DNA of 64,000 nucleotides from Stenotrophomonas nematodicola. Its GTDB lineage: Bacteria > Pseudomonadota > Gammaproteobacteria > Xanthomonadales > Xanthomonadaceae. Location of the stretch: positions 1 through 64,000 of the forward strand of contig NZ_WIAY01000010.1 of NCBI RefSeq assembly GCF_009467805.1, given 5' to 3'. The notes beneath the pieces are model-generated. The model saw only the letters and a program-made list of their open reading frames with translations. It had not been told where the DNA came from and made no database searches. The number at the start of each line of letters is the position of its first letter. Positions within the stretch are counted from its first letter, which is position 1. This document shows positions 48,801-55,760 of this stretch, piece by piece. Made by a program: the position numbers and the translations under genes.

Positions 48801-49496
48801 GACGTTCTGCACGGCGGTGGCCGAGCTCGGGCTGAGCGACAGGCTGGGGTTCTGCACCGTCAACGCGTACGCCTTGTCGACCACGGCGCCCGTGTTGTCG
48901 GTGGCACGCACGGTGAAACTGAAGGCACCGCGTGCGGACGGGGTACCCGACAGCAGCCCGGCGCTGGAGAGGGTGATCCCTGGCGGGAGCTGCGCGGTGT
49001 TGGTGGTGTAGGTGTACGGCGACGTACCGCCGGTGGCGCTGAGGGTCTGCGCAAACGCCGTGCCGGCGGTCATCGTGTCGAGGGTGGCCGGGCTGACCAC
49101 GATCGACGAGGCCGGCGGGTCGACGATCATCGTCACCCGCACCGTGCGGTTGGCCGTGTCGGAGAACTCGAAAACATCGCCGGTGGTGTTGACGCCGTTG
49201 TGGCTGTAGTCCACATACCAGTTGGGATCGTCGATGCGCAGGATGGCGCTGCCGCGCTGTGGCAGCGCTGGCCCGTCCACGGGACCGTCGCCGGCGAGAA
49301 AGATGTTGCTGCCTGCACAGGCGGTGACGTTGATCGCCACGCTGCCGCCGCTGGGCACATGGACCGTCTGCGGTCCGCACAGCAGCGAGGTATGGGCCGC
49401 GCGCGCCGCGCCGGGCCAGAACAGGGCCAGGCAGGACAACAACGAGACAAAGGCGAACAGACGCGCGGAACGCGCGGTACCGGAAAGGAACGACAT
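42861..49496 (-). CDS. Giant autotransporter with Ig-like and Calx-beta repeats
   Basis: A 2211-residue surface protein. Signal peptide 1-33 (ends GAARAA). An N-terminal domain is followed by two Ig-like (He_PIG) repeats, four Calx-beta domains (each ending GTILNDD or a variant; motifs such as EDSGLPLVYTV and TAEANETV-like acidic loops that bind Ca2+ in the family), more Ig-like repeats, six nearly identical 90-residue repeats (coded by 44544-46163), two diverged repeats, a helical linker (AARRFAHSQIENFQQRMQRL) and a C-terminal autotransporter beta-barrel (~1940-2211). The final residues are VQISLDKEL, without the usual terminal Phe/Trp. GGGGGA lies before ATG 49496. Adhesin or biofilm role is inferred. 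Confidence 0.9.
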   Translation of the reverse strand: MSFLSGTARSARLFAFVSLLSCLALFWPGAARAAHTSLLCGPQTVHVPSGGSVAINVTACAGSNIFLAGDGPVDGPALPQRGSAILRIDDPNWYVDYSHNGVNTTGDVFEFSDTANRTVRVTMIVDPPASSIVVSPATLDTMTAGTAFAQTLSATGGTSPYTYTTNTAQLPPGITLSSAGLLSGTPSARGAFSFTVRATDNTGAVVDKAYALTVQNPSLSLSPSSATAVQNVPFSLTLGGQGGVAPYIIALESGSLPTGISLAGGVLSGTPTGAVQGYPVTFRVTDSSAGAAPYYELESFTLTVSSAPSVSIAVAPSSVLEDSGLPLVYTVTRSASLPTPTTVTLATSGTATSGDYTGAVPSVVIPANATSATVSITPVADTAVEANETVIVTVAAGAGYTVGAPASATGTILNDDLPVASIAVSPASVDEDSGTPLVYTVTLDRPNPVPLTVPISVGGTGTFGVDYTGVVAAVAIAAGSTTGTLTLFPIADSVAESNKTVVVTLLPSAGYTIGTPGSATGTIRDDDLPVLRVNDVTATEGDSGASAFIFTVSLDVPAGPGGVTFDIATADGTATAGSDYVARSLVGQTIPAGAQSYTFAVQVNGDTLYELNESFTVNVSNVVGATVADAQGVGTIVNDDPLPTVSIADLALNEGNSGSTPALLTVTLSAPSSRPVAVQYASADGTATASSDYTAVSGILVFPAGTTTMSISVQIHGDTTVELDETFQVNLSNPVNAVLGDASAVVTILNDDQPVVLSPGSLPMPTAGVPYAQAVSASGGTAPYSYAIIAGSLPPGINLNTASGALSGTPTTVGSYAFQVRATDNSAVPNSSMQPYTLLVAAPTLTLPGAALPQAIRGQSFTSDRGPVDGGNGPYTFNAIGVLPPGLSLSPTGVLSGTPTLAGSHTFTVSAQDSTLGLGAPYRVSETLTLTVAEPVPLAGNVTLLTSYNAPAIPVNLALSGGAATTVTVATAPLHGTAVIINAGVISYQPTTGYAGPDSFTYTATGPGGTSTPGTVDITVGNPVISVTASGSLAAEAGTPYSQTFTWTGGALPYGSHQVANLPDGLSITATSANSVTVSGTPTRSGSFSLVPSATDSSTGAGPFTVDGTFTLVVGSPVLSATPAVLPAGTAGSAYQQTIAATGGIAPYQVALSGTLPAGLSFNAATGTLSGTPTQSGSFALTATLTDSTAGTPASLVQSYTLVVASPTLSATPVALPAGTAGSAYQQTITATGGIAPYQVALSGTLPAGLSFNAATGTLSGTPTQSGSFALTATVTDSTSGTPASVAQGYTLVVASPTLSATPAALPAGTAGSAYQQAITATGGIAPYQVTLSGMLPTGVTFDAATGTLSGTPLQSGTFALTATITDSTGGTPASTTQAYSLVVASPVLVATPSALAGGTAGTPYQQAITATGGIAPYQVALSGTLPTGVSFDAATGMVSGTPLQSGTFALTVTITDSTGGTPASVTQPYSLVVASPVLATPLTALPGGTAGSVYQQAFTATGGIAPYHVALSGALPAGLSFDAGTGTLSGTPTQSGTFALTVTITDSTGGTPASLTQPYSLVVASPVLVATPAALAAATAGTPYQQVFSATGGIAPYRVVLSGALPAGLSFDAGTGTLSGTPTQSGSFALTATVTDSTGGTPASLVQVYTLTVAAPALSLSPVAGALPASTAGSSYTLAFTTQGGLAPYRYTLATGALPTGLVLDAATGRVAGTPSVAGSFAFSVTVTDATAGGAGSLTQAYTLSVSAPALVLTPASLPAGLFGNRYEQGLTATGGTAPYRYAVSAGALPEGMTLEAAGLLAGTPTAAGAFAFTVTATDALGFTGSQNYVVQIAQRPDPTRDPEVRGLLTAQRDAARRFAHSQIENFQQRMQRLHGASGSNGFSNSLSLSYAPRRCEPMVGNVPGPDCDAQRRQPFDRETGLEQPASRVDTGSQAPLGLWVGGTLRSGRSEGGQRAGTDFETDGVTVGSDLRISEAFAVGAGLGYGRDRSDVGESGSRSDGQAYSMAVYASYSPGRSLFVDALLGHQLLDYSLRRYVTGDGGFVHARRNGSQWFGSLAFGADLARGNWQFTPYARLDASQGSLDRYVEQGNDLFALRYGDQDVDATTGNAGLRVEMRQTATWGAWTPQLRVEYQHDFSGSGLATLQYADLVDVPFYRTPLDGFDRSRWMLGAGVMFDVGRTWGLRVDYRGLVGSGNDRDHGVQISLDKEL
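44544..46163 (-). repeat. Six tandem 270-bp repeats inside the autotransporter gene
   Basis: Exactly 1620 bp, or six units of 270 bp, encode 90-residue Ig-like modules. Each starts LVV(A/G)SP and contains TAG(S/T)xYQQ, ATGGIAPY, TGT(L)SGTP and DSTxGTPAS. DNA identity between units is high, especially in the GGIAPYQV and TLSGTP segments, so unequal recombination could change copy number. The units graduate into two more diverged copies at 44543 and below. Confidence 0.9.
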
Positions 49497-49787
49497 GACT
49501 CTTCCCCCTTAGAAGAATCCCACCTGGATGCGGAACAACATCGAGGTGCGCGTCCCAACTGGCGTGCTTCCGGAGAACCCAATCCCCTGCCGATCCCCGG
49601 CGCTGCCAGCGGTAGGCCATCCACGCCTCCCCCGTTGGCGCCATTGGAACAGACTCCCGGCGTGGAAGATAGGTGCAACGTACGGTCGCATCGCTGCAAC
49701 GGCAGGGACTTGTGAACAACCTGAATGGCGTTCAGAGTACGCGGGCGCCAGTCCGGCGCCGCGCGCTCACCATCCAAGGGGGAATAG

Positions 49788-50327
49788 ATGGGCGAATACT
49801 ATCTGGGCCAGATTGTCATGGCCGGCTTCAATTTTGCACCGAGGTCCTTTTTGCCCTGCAACGGCCAGCTGCTGCCGATCTCGACCAATCAGGCCCTGTT
49901 CTCGCTGCTTGGCGTCCAGTACGGGGGAGATGGACGCACGACCTTCGGCCTGCCGGATCTTCGCGGCCGGGTGCCGGTGTCGGCAGGTCCTTCCGTCGAT
50001 GCCACCTGGCAACCGCAACCTCTCCAGGCCGGCAATAGCGGCGGCGCGGAGAACATCACCCTGCTCTCGACCCAGATGCCGGCCCATTCGCACCCGGTCC
50101 TTGGTGTGAACGCCCCCGGTACCGTCCGCAATCCGACCGGCGGCGTCTATGCCGGCACCGGTACCGGCCCCAAGCTGTATGCCGCTCCAGGCAACACGCG
50201 GGTTGCGCAGGCCCCGGAAACGGTGGGCTTGGCCGGCAGCACCCAGCCGCACACGAACATGCAGCCGTTCGCGGTCATCAACTTCTTCATCTGCGCGCAG
50301 GCGGGCATCTATCCGCCGCGCAGCTGA
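49788..50327 (+). CDS. Phage tail collar domain protein (microcystin-dependent-type), copy 1
   Basis: A 179-residue tail-collar protein. The N-terminal domain has GQIVMAGFNFAPRSFLPCNG, NQALFSLLGVQYGGDGRTTF and LPDLRGRVPV, the canonical collar signature. The C-terminus (HTNMQPFAVINFFICAQAGI) is equally typical. No signal peptide. It is the first of three paralogues in tandem and is divergent from the giant autotransporter across about 290 bp containing no gene. Such MdpB-like proteins are common outside prophages and their role is not established. Confidence 0.9.
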   Translation: MGEYYLGQIVMAGFNFAPRSFLPCNGQLLPISTNQALFSLLGVQYGGDGRTTFGLPDLRGRVPVSAGPSVDATWQPQPLQAGNSGGAENITLLSTQMPAHSHPVLGVNAPGTVRNPTGGVYAGTGTGPKLYAAPGNTRVAQAPETVGLAGSTQPHTNMQPFAVINFFICAQAGIYPPRS

Positions 50328-50348
50328 TCTTTCCAGGAGCACGCACCG

Positions 50349-50879
50349 ATGACCACGCCTTTTGTCGGCGAAATCCGCATGTTCGGATTCAACCGCGTTC
50401 CTGCCGGATGGCTGCCCTGCGATGGCCGCGTCCTGTCCATCGCGGACAATGAAGTGCTGTACACGCTGCTGGGCACCACTTACGGCGGCAACGGTTCCAC
50501 CAACTTCGCCCTGCCCGACCTGCGTGGCCGCCTGCCCCTCCATCAGGGAACCGGTGTCGGTCTCACGCCCCGTTCCATCGGCCAGGTGGGCGGCGCCGAG
50601 CAGGTCACTCTGACCCAGGCGCAGATGCCCGCGCATACCCATGCGTTGTCGTTGACCACCGCAGCCGCCACCGCCGACCTGCCCTCGCCGTCTGTGGTAC
50701 CCGGCTCTGTCAGCGGCGAAACCTATTACGTCAGCGATACCACCGGCGGCTTGGCAATGACACTGGCGCCAGCGTCGGTGACCGCTGCAGGCGGCAACCT
50801 GCCGCATGAGAACTGCATGCCCACCCTCACCGTGCAGTACTTCATTGCCACCCTCGGCATCTACCCGACGCAGAGCTGA
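50349..50879 (+). CDS. Phage tail collar domain protein, copy 2
   Basis: 176 residues, paralogous to its neighbours. It has GEIRMFGFNRVPAGWLPCDG, LLGTTYGGNGSTNFALPDLR, QMPAHTHAL and a C-terminal HENCMPTLTVQYFIATLGIY. The collar signature is intact. It lies 21 bp after copy 1 with a ribosome binding site (AGGAG) in the gap, so cotranslated within one mRNA. No baseplate, sheath or tube genes accompany it. Confidence 0.9.
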   Translation: MTTPFVGEIRMFGFNRVPAGWLPCDGRVLSIADNEVLYTLLGTTYGGNGSTNFALPDLRGRLPLHQGTGVGLTPRSIGQVGGAEQVTLTQAQMPAHTHALSLTTAAATADLPSPSVVPGSVSGETYYVSDTTGGLAMTLAPASVTAAGGNLPHENCMPTLTVQYFIATLGIYPTQS

Positions 50880-50911
50880 CTTCCTCCTTCGCAAGGCGCA
50901 GAGATCACACC

Positions 50912-51445
50912 ATGAGCGATTGCTTCCTCGGCGAAATCCAGATGTTCGGATTCCCCTACAACCCCAGTGGCTGGGCCTTCTGCAACGGTGCGATGGTACC
51001 GCTCCGGCAGAATCCGGCCCTGTACTCCCTGATCGGCACCCGCTTCGGCGGCGATGGGCAGAACACGTTCCAACTGCCCAACCTGACCACCCGCGCGGCC
51101 ACCTCGCAGGGCAGCGGCCCCGGGCTGACCCAGCGCGACATGGGCGAGGCGTTCGGCGTCGCCGGCGTCAGCCTGACGCTCAACGAGCTGCCCGCCCACA
51201 CGCATGACCTGGTCGCTTACGCGCAGGCCGCGGCGAAGCGCGTGGCGACGCCGGTCGCCAACGGCGCGCTGTCGATGCCTGGCTCAAACGCCATCAAGTC
51301 CTTCAGCAGTGCGCCGCCGAATACGTCAATGGCGCCCAACATGCTGGCGCCCAGCGGCGGCGGTGGCGCACATGAGAACCGGCAGCCGTACCTGGCGGTC
51401 AATTTCTGCATCGCCCTTGAAGGCCAGTTCCCCTACTTCGAATGA
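50912..51445 (+). CDS. Phage tail collar domain protein, copy 3 (diverged)
   Basis: 177 residues with GEIQMFGFPYNPSGWAFCNG and LIGTRFGGDGQNTFQLPNL, but the DLRGR motif of copies 1 and 2 is replaced by NLTTRAAT. ELPAHTHDLVAY and a C-terminal HENRQPYLAVNFCIALEGQF are kept. Its stop overlaps the GNAT gene's start (ATGA), tying the acetyltransferase to this set. Confidence 0.88.
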   Translation: MSDCFLGEIQMFGFPYNPSGWAFCNGAMVPLRQNPALYSLIGTRFGGDGQNTFQLPNLTTRAATSQGSGPGLTQRDMGEAFGVAGVSLTLNELPAHTHDLVAYAQAAAKRVATPVANGALSMPGSNAIKSFSSAPPNTSMAPNMLAPSGGGGAHENRQPYLAVNFCIALEGQFPYFE

Positions 51446-51993
51446 TCCAGGCGGACACCCTGGCGCCGTTCCCGCCGGAACGGCGCCCTGCACTGGCCGG
51501 CGTCGCCGGCGACACGACGTGGGCCTGGCGCGCGCTGGGCCGCGCCGACCTGCCGTGGCTGGTGGCGCTGTACGCCACCACCCGCGCGCAGGAACTGCAG
51601 CCCGTGCCTTGGCCGGAGACGGTCAAGCAGCAGTTTCTGGCCCAGCAGTTCGTGGCTCAGCACCAGCACTACCTGGGCCAGTACCCGCAGGCGCACTATC
51701 TGGCCATCGACGTCGACGGGCAGGCCGTGGGCCGTGTGTATCTCGACGAATGCGGTGAGGATGATCTGCTGGTGGACATCAGCCTGTTGCCGGCCTGGCG
51801 TGGGCGCGGGCTGGGCACGGCGCTGATCCGGCGGCTGCAGCAGGCCGCGGCGATGCGGGGACGCGGCTTGCGCCTGCATGTGCAGGTCCACAATCCGGCG
51901 GCACGCCGACTCTACGAACGGCTGGGCTTCGTTGCCGGCGGCGATTCAGGCCAGCAGACCCATGTGGCGATGCGCTGGTCCGGCCTCAGTTGA
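51442..51993 (+). CDS. GNAT family N-acetyltransferase
   Basis: 183 residues. The GNAT core is in the C-terminal half: YLAIDVDGQAVGRVYLDE, then the acetyl-CoA loop ISLLPAWRGRGLGTALIRRL and NPAARRLYERLGF. The N-terminal 50 residues add a Trp-rich segment. The start overlaps copy 3 of the collar proteins, so it is probably cotranscribed and could modify one of them; the acceptor is unknown. It converges with the DUF6916 gene, overlapping by 8 bp. Confidence 0.88.
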   Translation: MIQADTLAPFPPERRPALAGVAGDTTWAWRALGRADLPWLVALYATTRAQELQPVPWPETVKQQFLAQQFVAQHQHYLGQYPQAHYLAIDVDGQAVGRVYLDECGEDDLLVDISLLPAWRGRGLGTALIRRLQQAAAMRGRGLRLHVQVHNPAARRLYERLGFVAGGDSGQQTHVAMRWSGLS

Positions 51994-52276
51994 ACACGGC
52001 CTGGTAAAGAAAGCCGGCGCGCTCCTGCGCGATCGGGACCAGAAAGATGCCCACCTCGCCCACGCGCGCATGGCGCATCGCGAAGATCTGTTGCGGGAAC
52101 ACGATCGGGGCCGCATTGCGGAACAGCAGCGAGAACGGCACGCGCAGCGCATCGGGGCGTGCGTGTTTCAGCGGCCGCGCCTCGACCAGCACGAAGTCCA
52201 CCTGCATGCCCTGCAGGTCCACGGCGAACGTTTCATCCACGCAGCCTGCAAAATGTTCCAGCGTCAGCAGTTCCAT
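51986..52276 (-). CDS. DUF6916 family small protein
   Basis: A 96-residue soluble protein resembling the DUF6916 family: LEHFAGCVDETFAVDLQGMQ, VDFVLVEARPL, VPFSLLFRNA and IFLVPIAQERAGFLYQAVFN. Members are often encoded beside tail-collar proteins, as here, but on the opposite strand in this window. ATG 52276 marks the start of conserved sequence. Function unknown; the fold is probably a small beta barrel. Confidence 0.75.
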   Translation of the reverse strand: MELLTLEHFAGCVDETFAVDLQGMQVDFVLVEARPLKHARPDALRVPFSLLFRNAAPIVFPQQIFAMRHARVGEVGIFLVPIAQERAGFLYQAVFN

Positions 52277-52386
52277 GCCCTGTCCCCTGTCGGCACACCG
52301 CGCGTCGCGGCGGCGATCATCCTCGTTGCTGCGCGTGCCGCGCGCAAGGTGCGTGCAGGCGCGTGGTGCGCCTGCACGCAGGGGCA

Positions 52387-52947
52387 TCACGCGGCCAGCG
52401 CAGCGTCGATCGCCGCCACCAGACGGGCGTCATCGGCCGGCACATCCGGGGCGAAGCGCGCGATGACCTGGCCGTCGCGGCCGATCAGGAACTTCTCGAA
52501 GTTCCACAGCACGGCCGGCGCCGGATTGACCACCAGATCCGGGTACTTGGCCACGGCACCCTGCAGCTTCTCGCGCATCGGGCCTTCGCCCGTGGCAGCC
52601 GGCTGGGCGGCGGTGAGTTGCTGGTACAGCGGGTGGATGTCATCACCGGCGACGCTGATCTTGGCAAACAGCGGGAAGCCGACGTTGTATTCCAGCTGGC
52701 AGAACTGCTGGATTTCCGACTCGCTGCCCGGCTCCTGGGCCAGGAAGTTGTTGGCCGGGAAACCCAGCACTTCCAGGCCGGCCGGCTGCTTCTCGGCATA
52801 CAGCGCCTGCAGGCCTTCGTACTGCGGGGTCAGGCCGCACTTGGAGGCGACATTGACCACCAGCAGCACCTTGCCGCGGTAATCGGCCAGCGAGGACGGC
52901 TGGCCTTCGATGGTGGTGACGGGAATGTCGTAGACGGTCTGGCTCAC
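52387..52947 (-). CDS. Glutathione peroxidase (Cys type)
   Basis: 186 residues of the GPx family. Peroxidatic Cys lies in VNVASKCGLTPQY, followed by EVLGFPANNFLAQEPG (Gln position changed from the usual FPCNQF to FPANNF) and LWNFEKFLIGRDG with the catalytic Trp and Asn. It reduces hydroperoxides, probably with thioredoxin as in most bacterial Cys-type enzymes. The start is GTG 52947 with AAGGA six bases upstream. Confidence 0.92.
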   Translation of the reverse strand: MSQTVYDIPVTTIEGQPSSLADYRGKVLLVVNVASKCGLTPQYEGLQALYAEKQPAGLEVLGFPANNFLAQEPGSESEIQQFCQLEYNVGFPLFAKISVAGDDIHPLYQQLTAAQPAATGEGPMREKLQGAVAKYPDLVVNPAPAVLWNFEKFLIGRDGQVIARFAPDVPADDARLVAAIDAALAA

Positions 52948-53002
52948 GGGAGATCCTTGCAATGGCAGGTTGGCGGCACAGCATACCCGTGCCGGCGACG
53001 GG

Positions 53003-53401
53003 TCAGTCGACGCAGATCGTGCCCTGTGCCACGCCGTTGTCGATGCGCTGGTGGCAGCCGAAGTTCTGGCTGATGTCGCGCTGGCAGACACCGCGCGCGG
53101 TGGCACCGGCCACCAGCCCGGCGCCCTCCGGGGCAAGGCACTGGCCGTTGCAGTCGGCCTTGCCGCCGCAGGCCTTGCCGGCATCGGCATAGGGCACCAC
53201 GCAGTGGACATGCTGCAGGCGGCCGAGCGGTCTGGCGTCACCGCCGGCGGCCTCGCATTCGGCACGCTGGGCGGTCGTCGCGGCGGTCTCCACGCTGGCC
53301 GCAGGCACGCCGGAACCGGTGGCATGTGGCGCACTGCTGCACCCGGCCAGCACCCACAGCAGGAACATCATCAATACACTGCGCATCGGCGCATTCCTCA
53401 T
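53003..53401 (-). CDS. Small cysteine-rich lipoprotein
   Basis: 132 residues. A lipoprotein signal ends VLAGCSS. The mature part has eight further cysteines (for example CVVPYADAGKACGG, KADCNGQC, GVCQRDISQNFGCHQRI), suggesting several disulfides in a periplasmic or surface-facing domain. The ATG overlaps the rmuC stop (ATGA). No family recognised. Its pairing with rmuC is probably only an mRNA arrangement. Confidence 0.8.
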   Translation of the reverse strand: MRNAPMRSVLMMFLLWVLAGCSSAPHATGSGVPAASVETAATTAQRAECEAAGGDARPLGRLQHVHCVVPYADAGKACGGKADCNGQCLAPEGAGLVAGATARGVCQRDISQNFGCHQRIDNGVAQGTICVD

Positions 53402-54981
53402 GTCGGTGCCGACGTGGTGTCGTCCACGCCGGTGTCGTCGTCATCACCGGCCGCATCGGCCAGCAGCAGGTCGGTCTGCTCGCTGCCCAGCGATTCCACG
53501 CCGCGCAGTCGCCGTTCGATGGTGCGGGTCTTGCGGCTGGCTTCGCCCAGGCTGCGCCCGACCGTACTGATCTGCTTTTCGGCCTTTTCCAGGATGCCGG
53601 CGAACTTGCCGAACTCGCTCTTCACCGCGCCCAGCAGGCTCCACACCTCGCTGGAGCGCTGTTCGATGGCCAGCGTGCGGAAGCCCATCTGCAGGCTGTT
53701 GAGCAGCGCGGTGACCGTGGTCGGCCCGGCCACCACCACGCGGTGCTCGCGCTGCAGCAGGTCCACCAGGCCCGGGCGGCGGATCACCTCCGCATACAGC
53801 CCTTCGGTGGGCAGGAACATCACCGCGAAGTCGGTGGTGTGCGGCGGCACGATGTACTTGTCGCAGATCGACCTGGCCTGGACTCGGATCGCGCGTTCCA
53901 GCTGCGCGCCCTGCACGCGCACGCCCTCGGCATCGCCCTGCTCCTGGGCATCAAGCAGGCGCTCGTAGTCCTCACGCGGGAACTTGGAGTCGATCGGCAG
54001 CCACACCGGGGTGTCCTCATGACCACGGCCGGGCAGGCGCACGGCGATGTCGACCATCTCACCGCTGTCCGGACGCACCTTCACCCCACGCGCGTACTGC
54101 TCCTGGGTGAGGGTCTGCTCGAGGATGTTGTCCAGCTGCACTTCGCCCCAGCTGCCGCGGTTCTTGACGTTGGTCAGCACGCGCTTGAGATCGCCGACGC
54201 CGGTGGCCAGCTGCTGCATCTCGCCCAGCCCGCGCTGGACCTGCTCGAGCCGGTCGGAGACCAGCTGGAACGATGCGCCCAGGCGCGCTTCGAGCGTGGT
54301 CTGCAGTTTCTCGTCCACGGTCACGCGCATCTGGTCGAGCTTCTCGGCATTGTCGGTCTGCAGGCTCCTGAGCTGTTGCTCCAGGGTGGCACGCATTTCG
54401 CCGATGCGCTGTTCGTTGCGCTGGGTCATGTCCTGCAGGCGCTGGCCCAGGGTGTCGCCGAGGCGCTGCTGCGACTGTACGTTCTCCTCACGGCCCTTGC
54501 GCGCGTCCTCGGCCAGGGTCTGGCGCAGCGCGGCCATGTGCCCATCGGTGCGCGTGGTCAGCTCCAGCAGCTGCTGGCCGAACGCGTCGATGCGCGCCTG
54601 CTGCTGCTGGCCGAACGCTTCCAGCTGCAGGCGCACGTCGTGCAGCCGCTGCGCCAGCAGATCGCCGGTGCGCTGCTGGGCCAGGCCATGTTCCTCGCGC
54701 GCCTTGCGCGCGTCTTCGCCCAGCGCGTCGCGCAGCAGGTCCAGGCGCTGGTCGGTGCGGGTGGACAGATCGGTCAGCGCGCGGGCGAAGCTCTCCAGCC
54801 GCGCATCCTGTTGCCGGCCCAGCCCTTCGAGCTGCTCGCGCAGCTCGCCACGCCCGACCCGGGCTTCATCGCGCAGGGCCTGCTCCAGGCCGCCGTGCTG
54901 GGAACGCCGCAGCAGGAGGATCAGCTGCAGGATGAGGACGGCGCACAGCAGGCCGCCAAGCAGAAGGAATTCGGTTTGCAT
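53398..54981 (-). CDS. rmuC: DNA recombination protein RmuC
   Basis: 527 residues. An N-terminal membrane helix (FLLLGGLLCAVLILQLILLL) precedes a long coiled coil (about 60-240) and the RmuC nuclease-like domain containing NVKNRGSWGEVQLDNILEQ, LPIDSKFPREDYERLLDAQE and FLPTEGLYAEV. RmuC limits inversion between short inverted repeats. ATG 54981 begins right at the membrane segment. Confidence 0.93.
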   Translation of the reverse strand: MQTEFLLLGGLLCAVLILQLILLLRRSQHGGLEQALRDEARVGRGELREQLEGLGRQQDARLESFARALTDLSTRTDQRLDLLRDALGEDARKAREEHGLAQQRTGDLLAQRLHDVRLQLEAFGQQQQARIDAFGQQLLELTTRTDGHMAALRQTLAEDARKGREENVQSQQRLGDTLGQRLQDMTQRNEQRIGEMRATLEQQLRSLQTDNAEKLDQMRVTVDEKLQTTLEARLGASFQLVSDRLEQVQRGLGEMQQLATGVGDLKRVLTNVKNRGSWGEVQLDNILEQTLTQEQYARGVKVRPDSGEMVDIAVRLPGRGHEDTPVWLPIDSKFPREDYERLLDAQEQGDAEGVRVQGAQLERAIRVQARSICDKYIVPPHTTDFAVMFLPTEGLYAEVIRRPGLVDLLQREHRVVVAGPTTVTALLNSLQMGFRTLAIEQRSSEVWSLLGAVKSEFGKFAGILEKAEKQISTVGRSLGEASRKTRTIERRLRGVESLGSEQTDLLLADAAGDDDDTGVDDTTSAPT

Positions 54982-55072
54982 GCCGGCAAGTGTAGGCCGT
55001 GCCGGTCTCAATGGCTGCGCCGCTGCGGACCCGGCGAACCGGGCCGCAGCCGTCACCGCAGGCGCGGCCGGG

Positions 55073-55726
55073 TTACAGGTGGGTGATCACCTGGTCGCGG
55101 GGCAGCCGCGACTTCGGCAGGTGGGCGTTGAAGTTGGCCTCGCTGCCGTATCCCAGCGCCACCAGCACCACACTGGTCAGACCGCGTTCGGCCAGGCCGA
55201 GCTCGGCATCCAGCACGGCCGCATCGAACCCTTCCATCGGGGTGGCGTCGATGCCGTGCACCCCCGCCGCCAGCAGCAGCGTGCCCACCGCCAGGTAGGT
55301 CTGCTTCTGCATCCAGTGCTGCACATCGCCCAGCGTGTGGCGGTGCAGGTCCACGTAGTGGTGCAGCGCGCCGCGCTGGCCCTCGCGCGCCTGCGGCGTC
55401 GGGTAGCGGCCATCGGCGGCTTCCTGCTCGATCACCTGCGCCAGGTACGCATCGTCAATGGCGGTGCGCGTGGCGAACACGATCACGTGCGAGGCATCGG
55501 TGATCTTGGCGGTGTTGTACGGCTGGTTGGGCTGGGTGGCGCGCGCGATGCGGGCGCGCGCCTCGGCGCTGCCCGCCACCAGGAAGTGCCACGGCTGCGC
55601 GTTCACCGACGACGGCGCGTGGTGCAGCACCTCGAGCAGGTCTTCCAGCACCGCCGGCGGCAGCGTGCGGGTGGGGTCGTAGGCCTTGGTGGTGTGCCGG
55701 CGAAGGGCAACAGAAGCGAGGGTCAT
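55073..55726 (-). CDS. Oxygen-insensitive NAD(P)H nitroreductase (NfsB-like)
   Basis: 217 residues, FMN-dependent nitroreductase of the NfsB type. The N-terminus RRHTTKAYDPTRTLP and APSSVNAQPWHFLVAGS (FMN-binding) are followed by AAGVHGIDATPMEGFD and VVLVALGYGSEANFN. It reduces nitroaromatics and quinones. It is separated by 34 bp from the zinc-binding dehydrogenase-like gene upstream on the same strand, forming a probable two-gene reductase unit next to a divergent LysR regulator. Confidence 0.92.
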   Translation of the reverse strand: MTLASVALRRHTTKAYDPTRTLPPAVLEDLLEVLHHAPSSVNAQPWHFLVAGSAEARARIARATQPNQPYNTAKITDASHVIVFATRTAIDDAYLAQVIEQEAADGRYPTPQAREGQRGALHHYVDLHRHTLGDVQHWMQKQTYLAVGTLLLAAGVHGIDATPMEGFDAAVLDAELGLAERGLTSVVLVALGYGSEANFNAHLPKSRLPRDQVITHL

Positions 55727-55760
55727 GGGAACAGGGTCCGGTACAGGGTCGGCAAGGGGG

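Noticed and set aside
42852..49715. A 2287-codon open frame on the plus strand, antisense to the autotransporter
   Set aside because: High GC with strong third-position bias leaves antisense frames open. The translation is His/Arg/Gly/Gln-rich low complexity without domains, while the minus strand has a signal peptide, Ig/Calx-beta repeats and a barrel.
49788..51445. Prophage or tailocin remnant based on tail-collar domains
   Set aside because: No sheath, tube, baseplate, terminase, capsid or integrase gene is present, and free-standing collar proteins of this type are common outside prophages.
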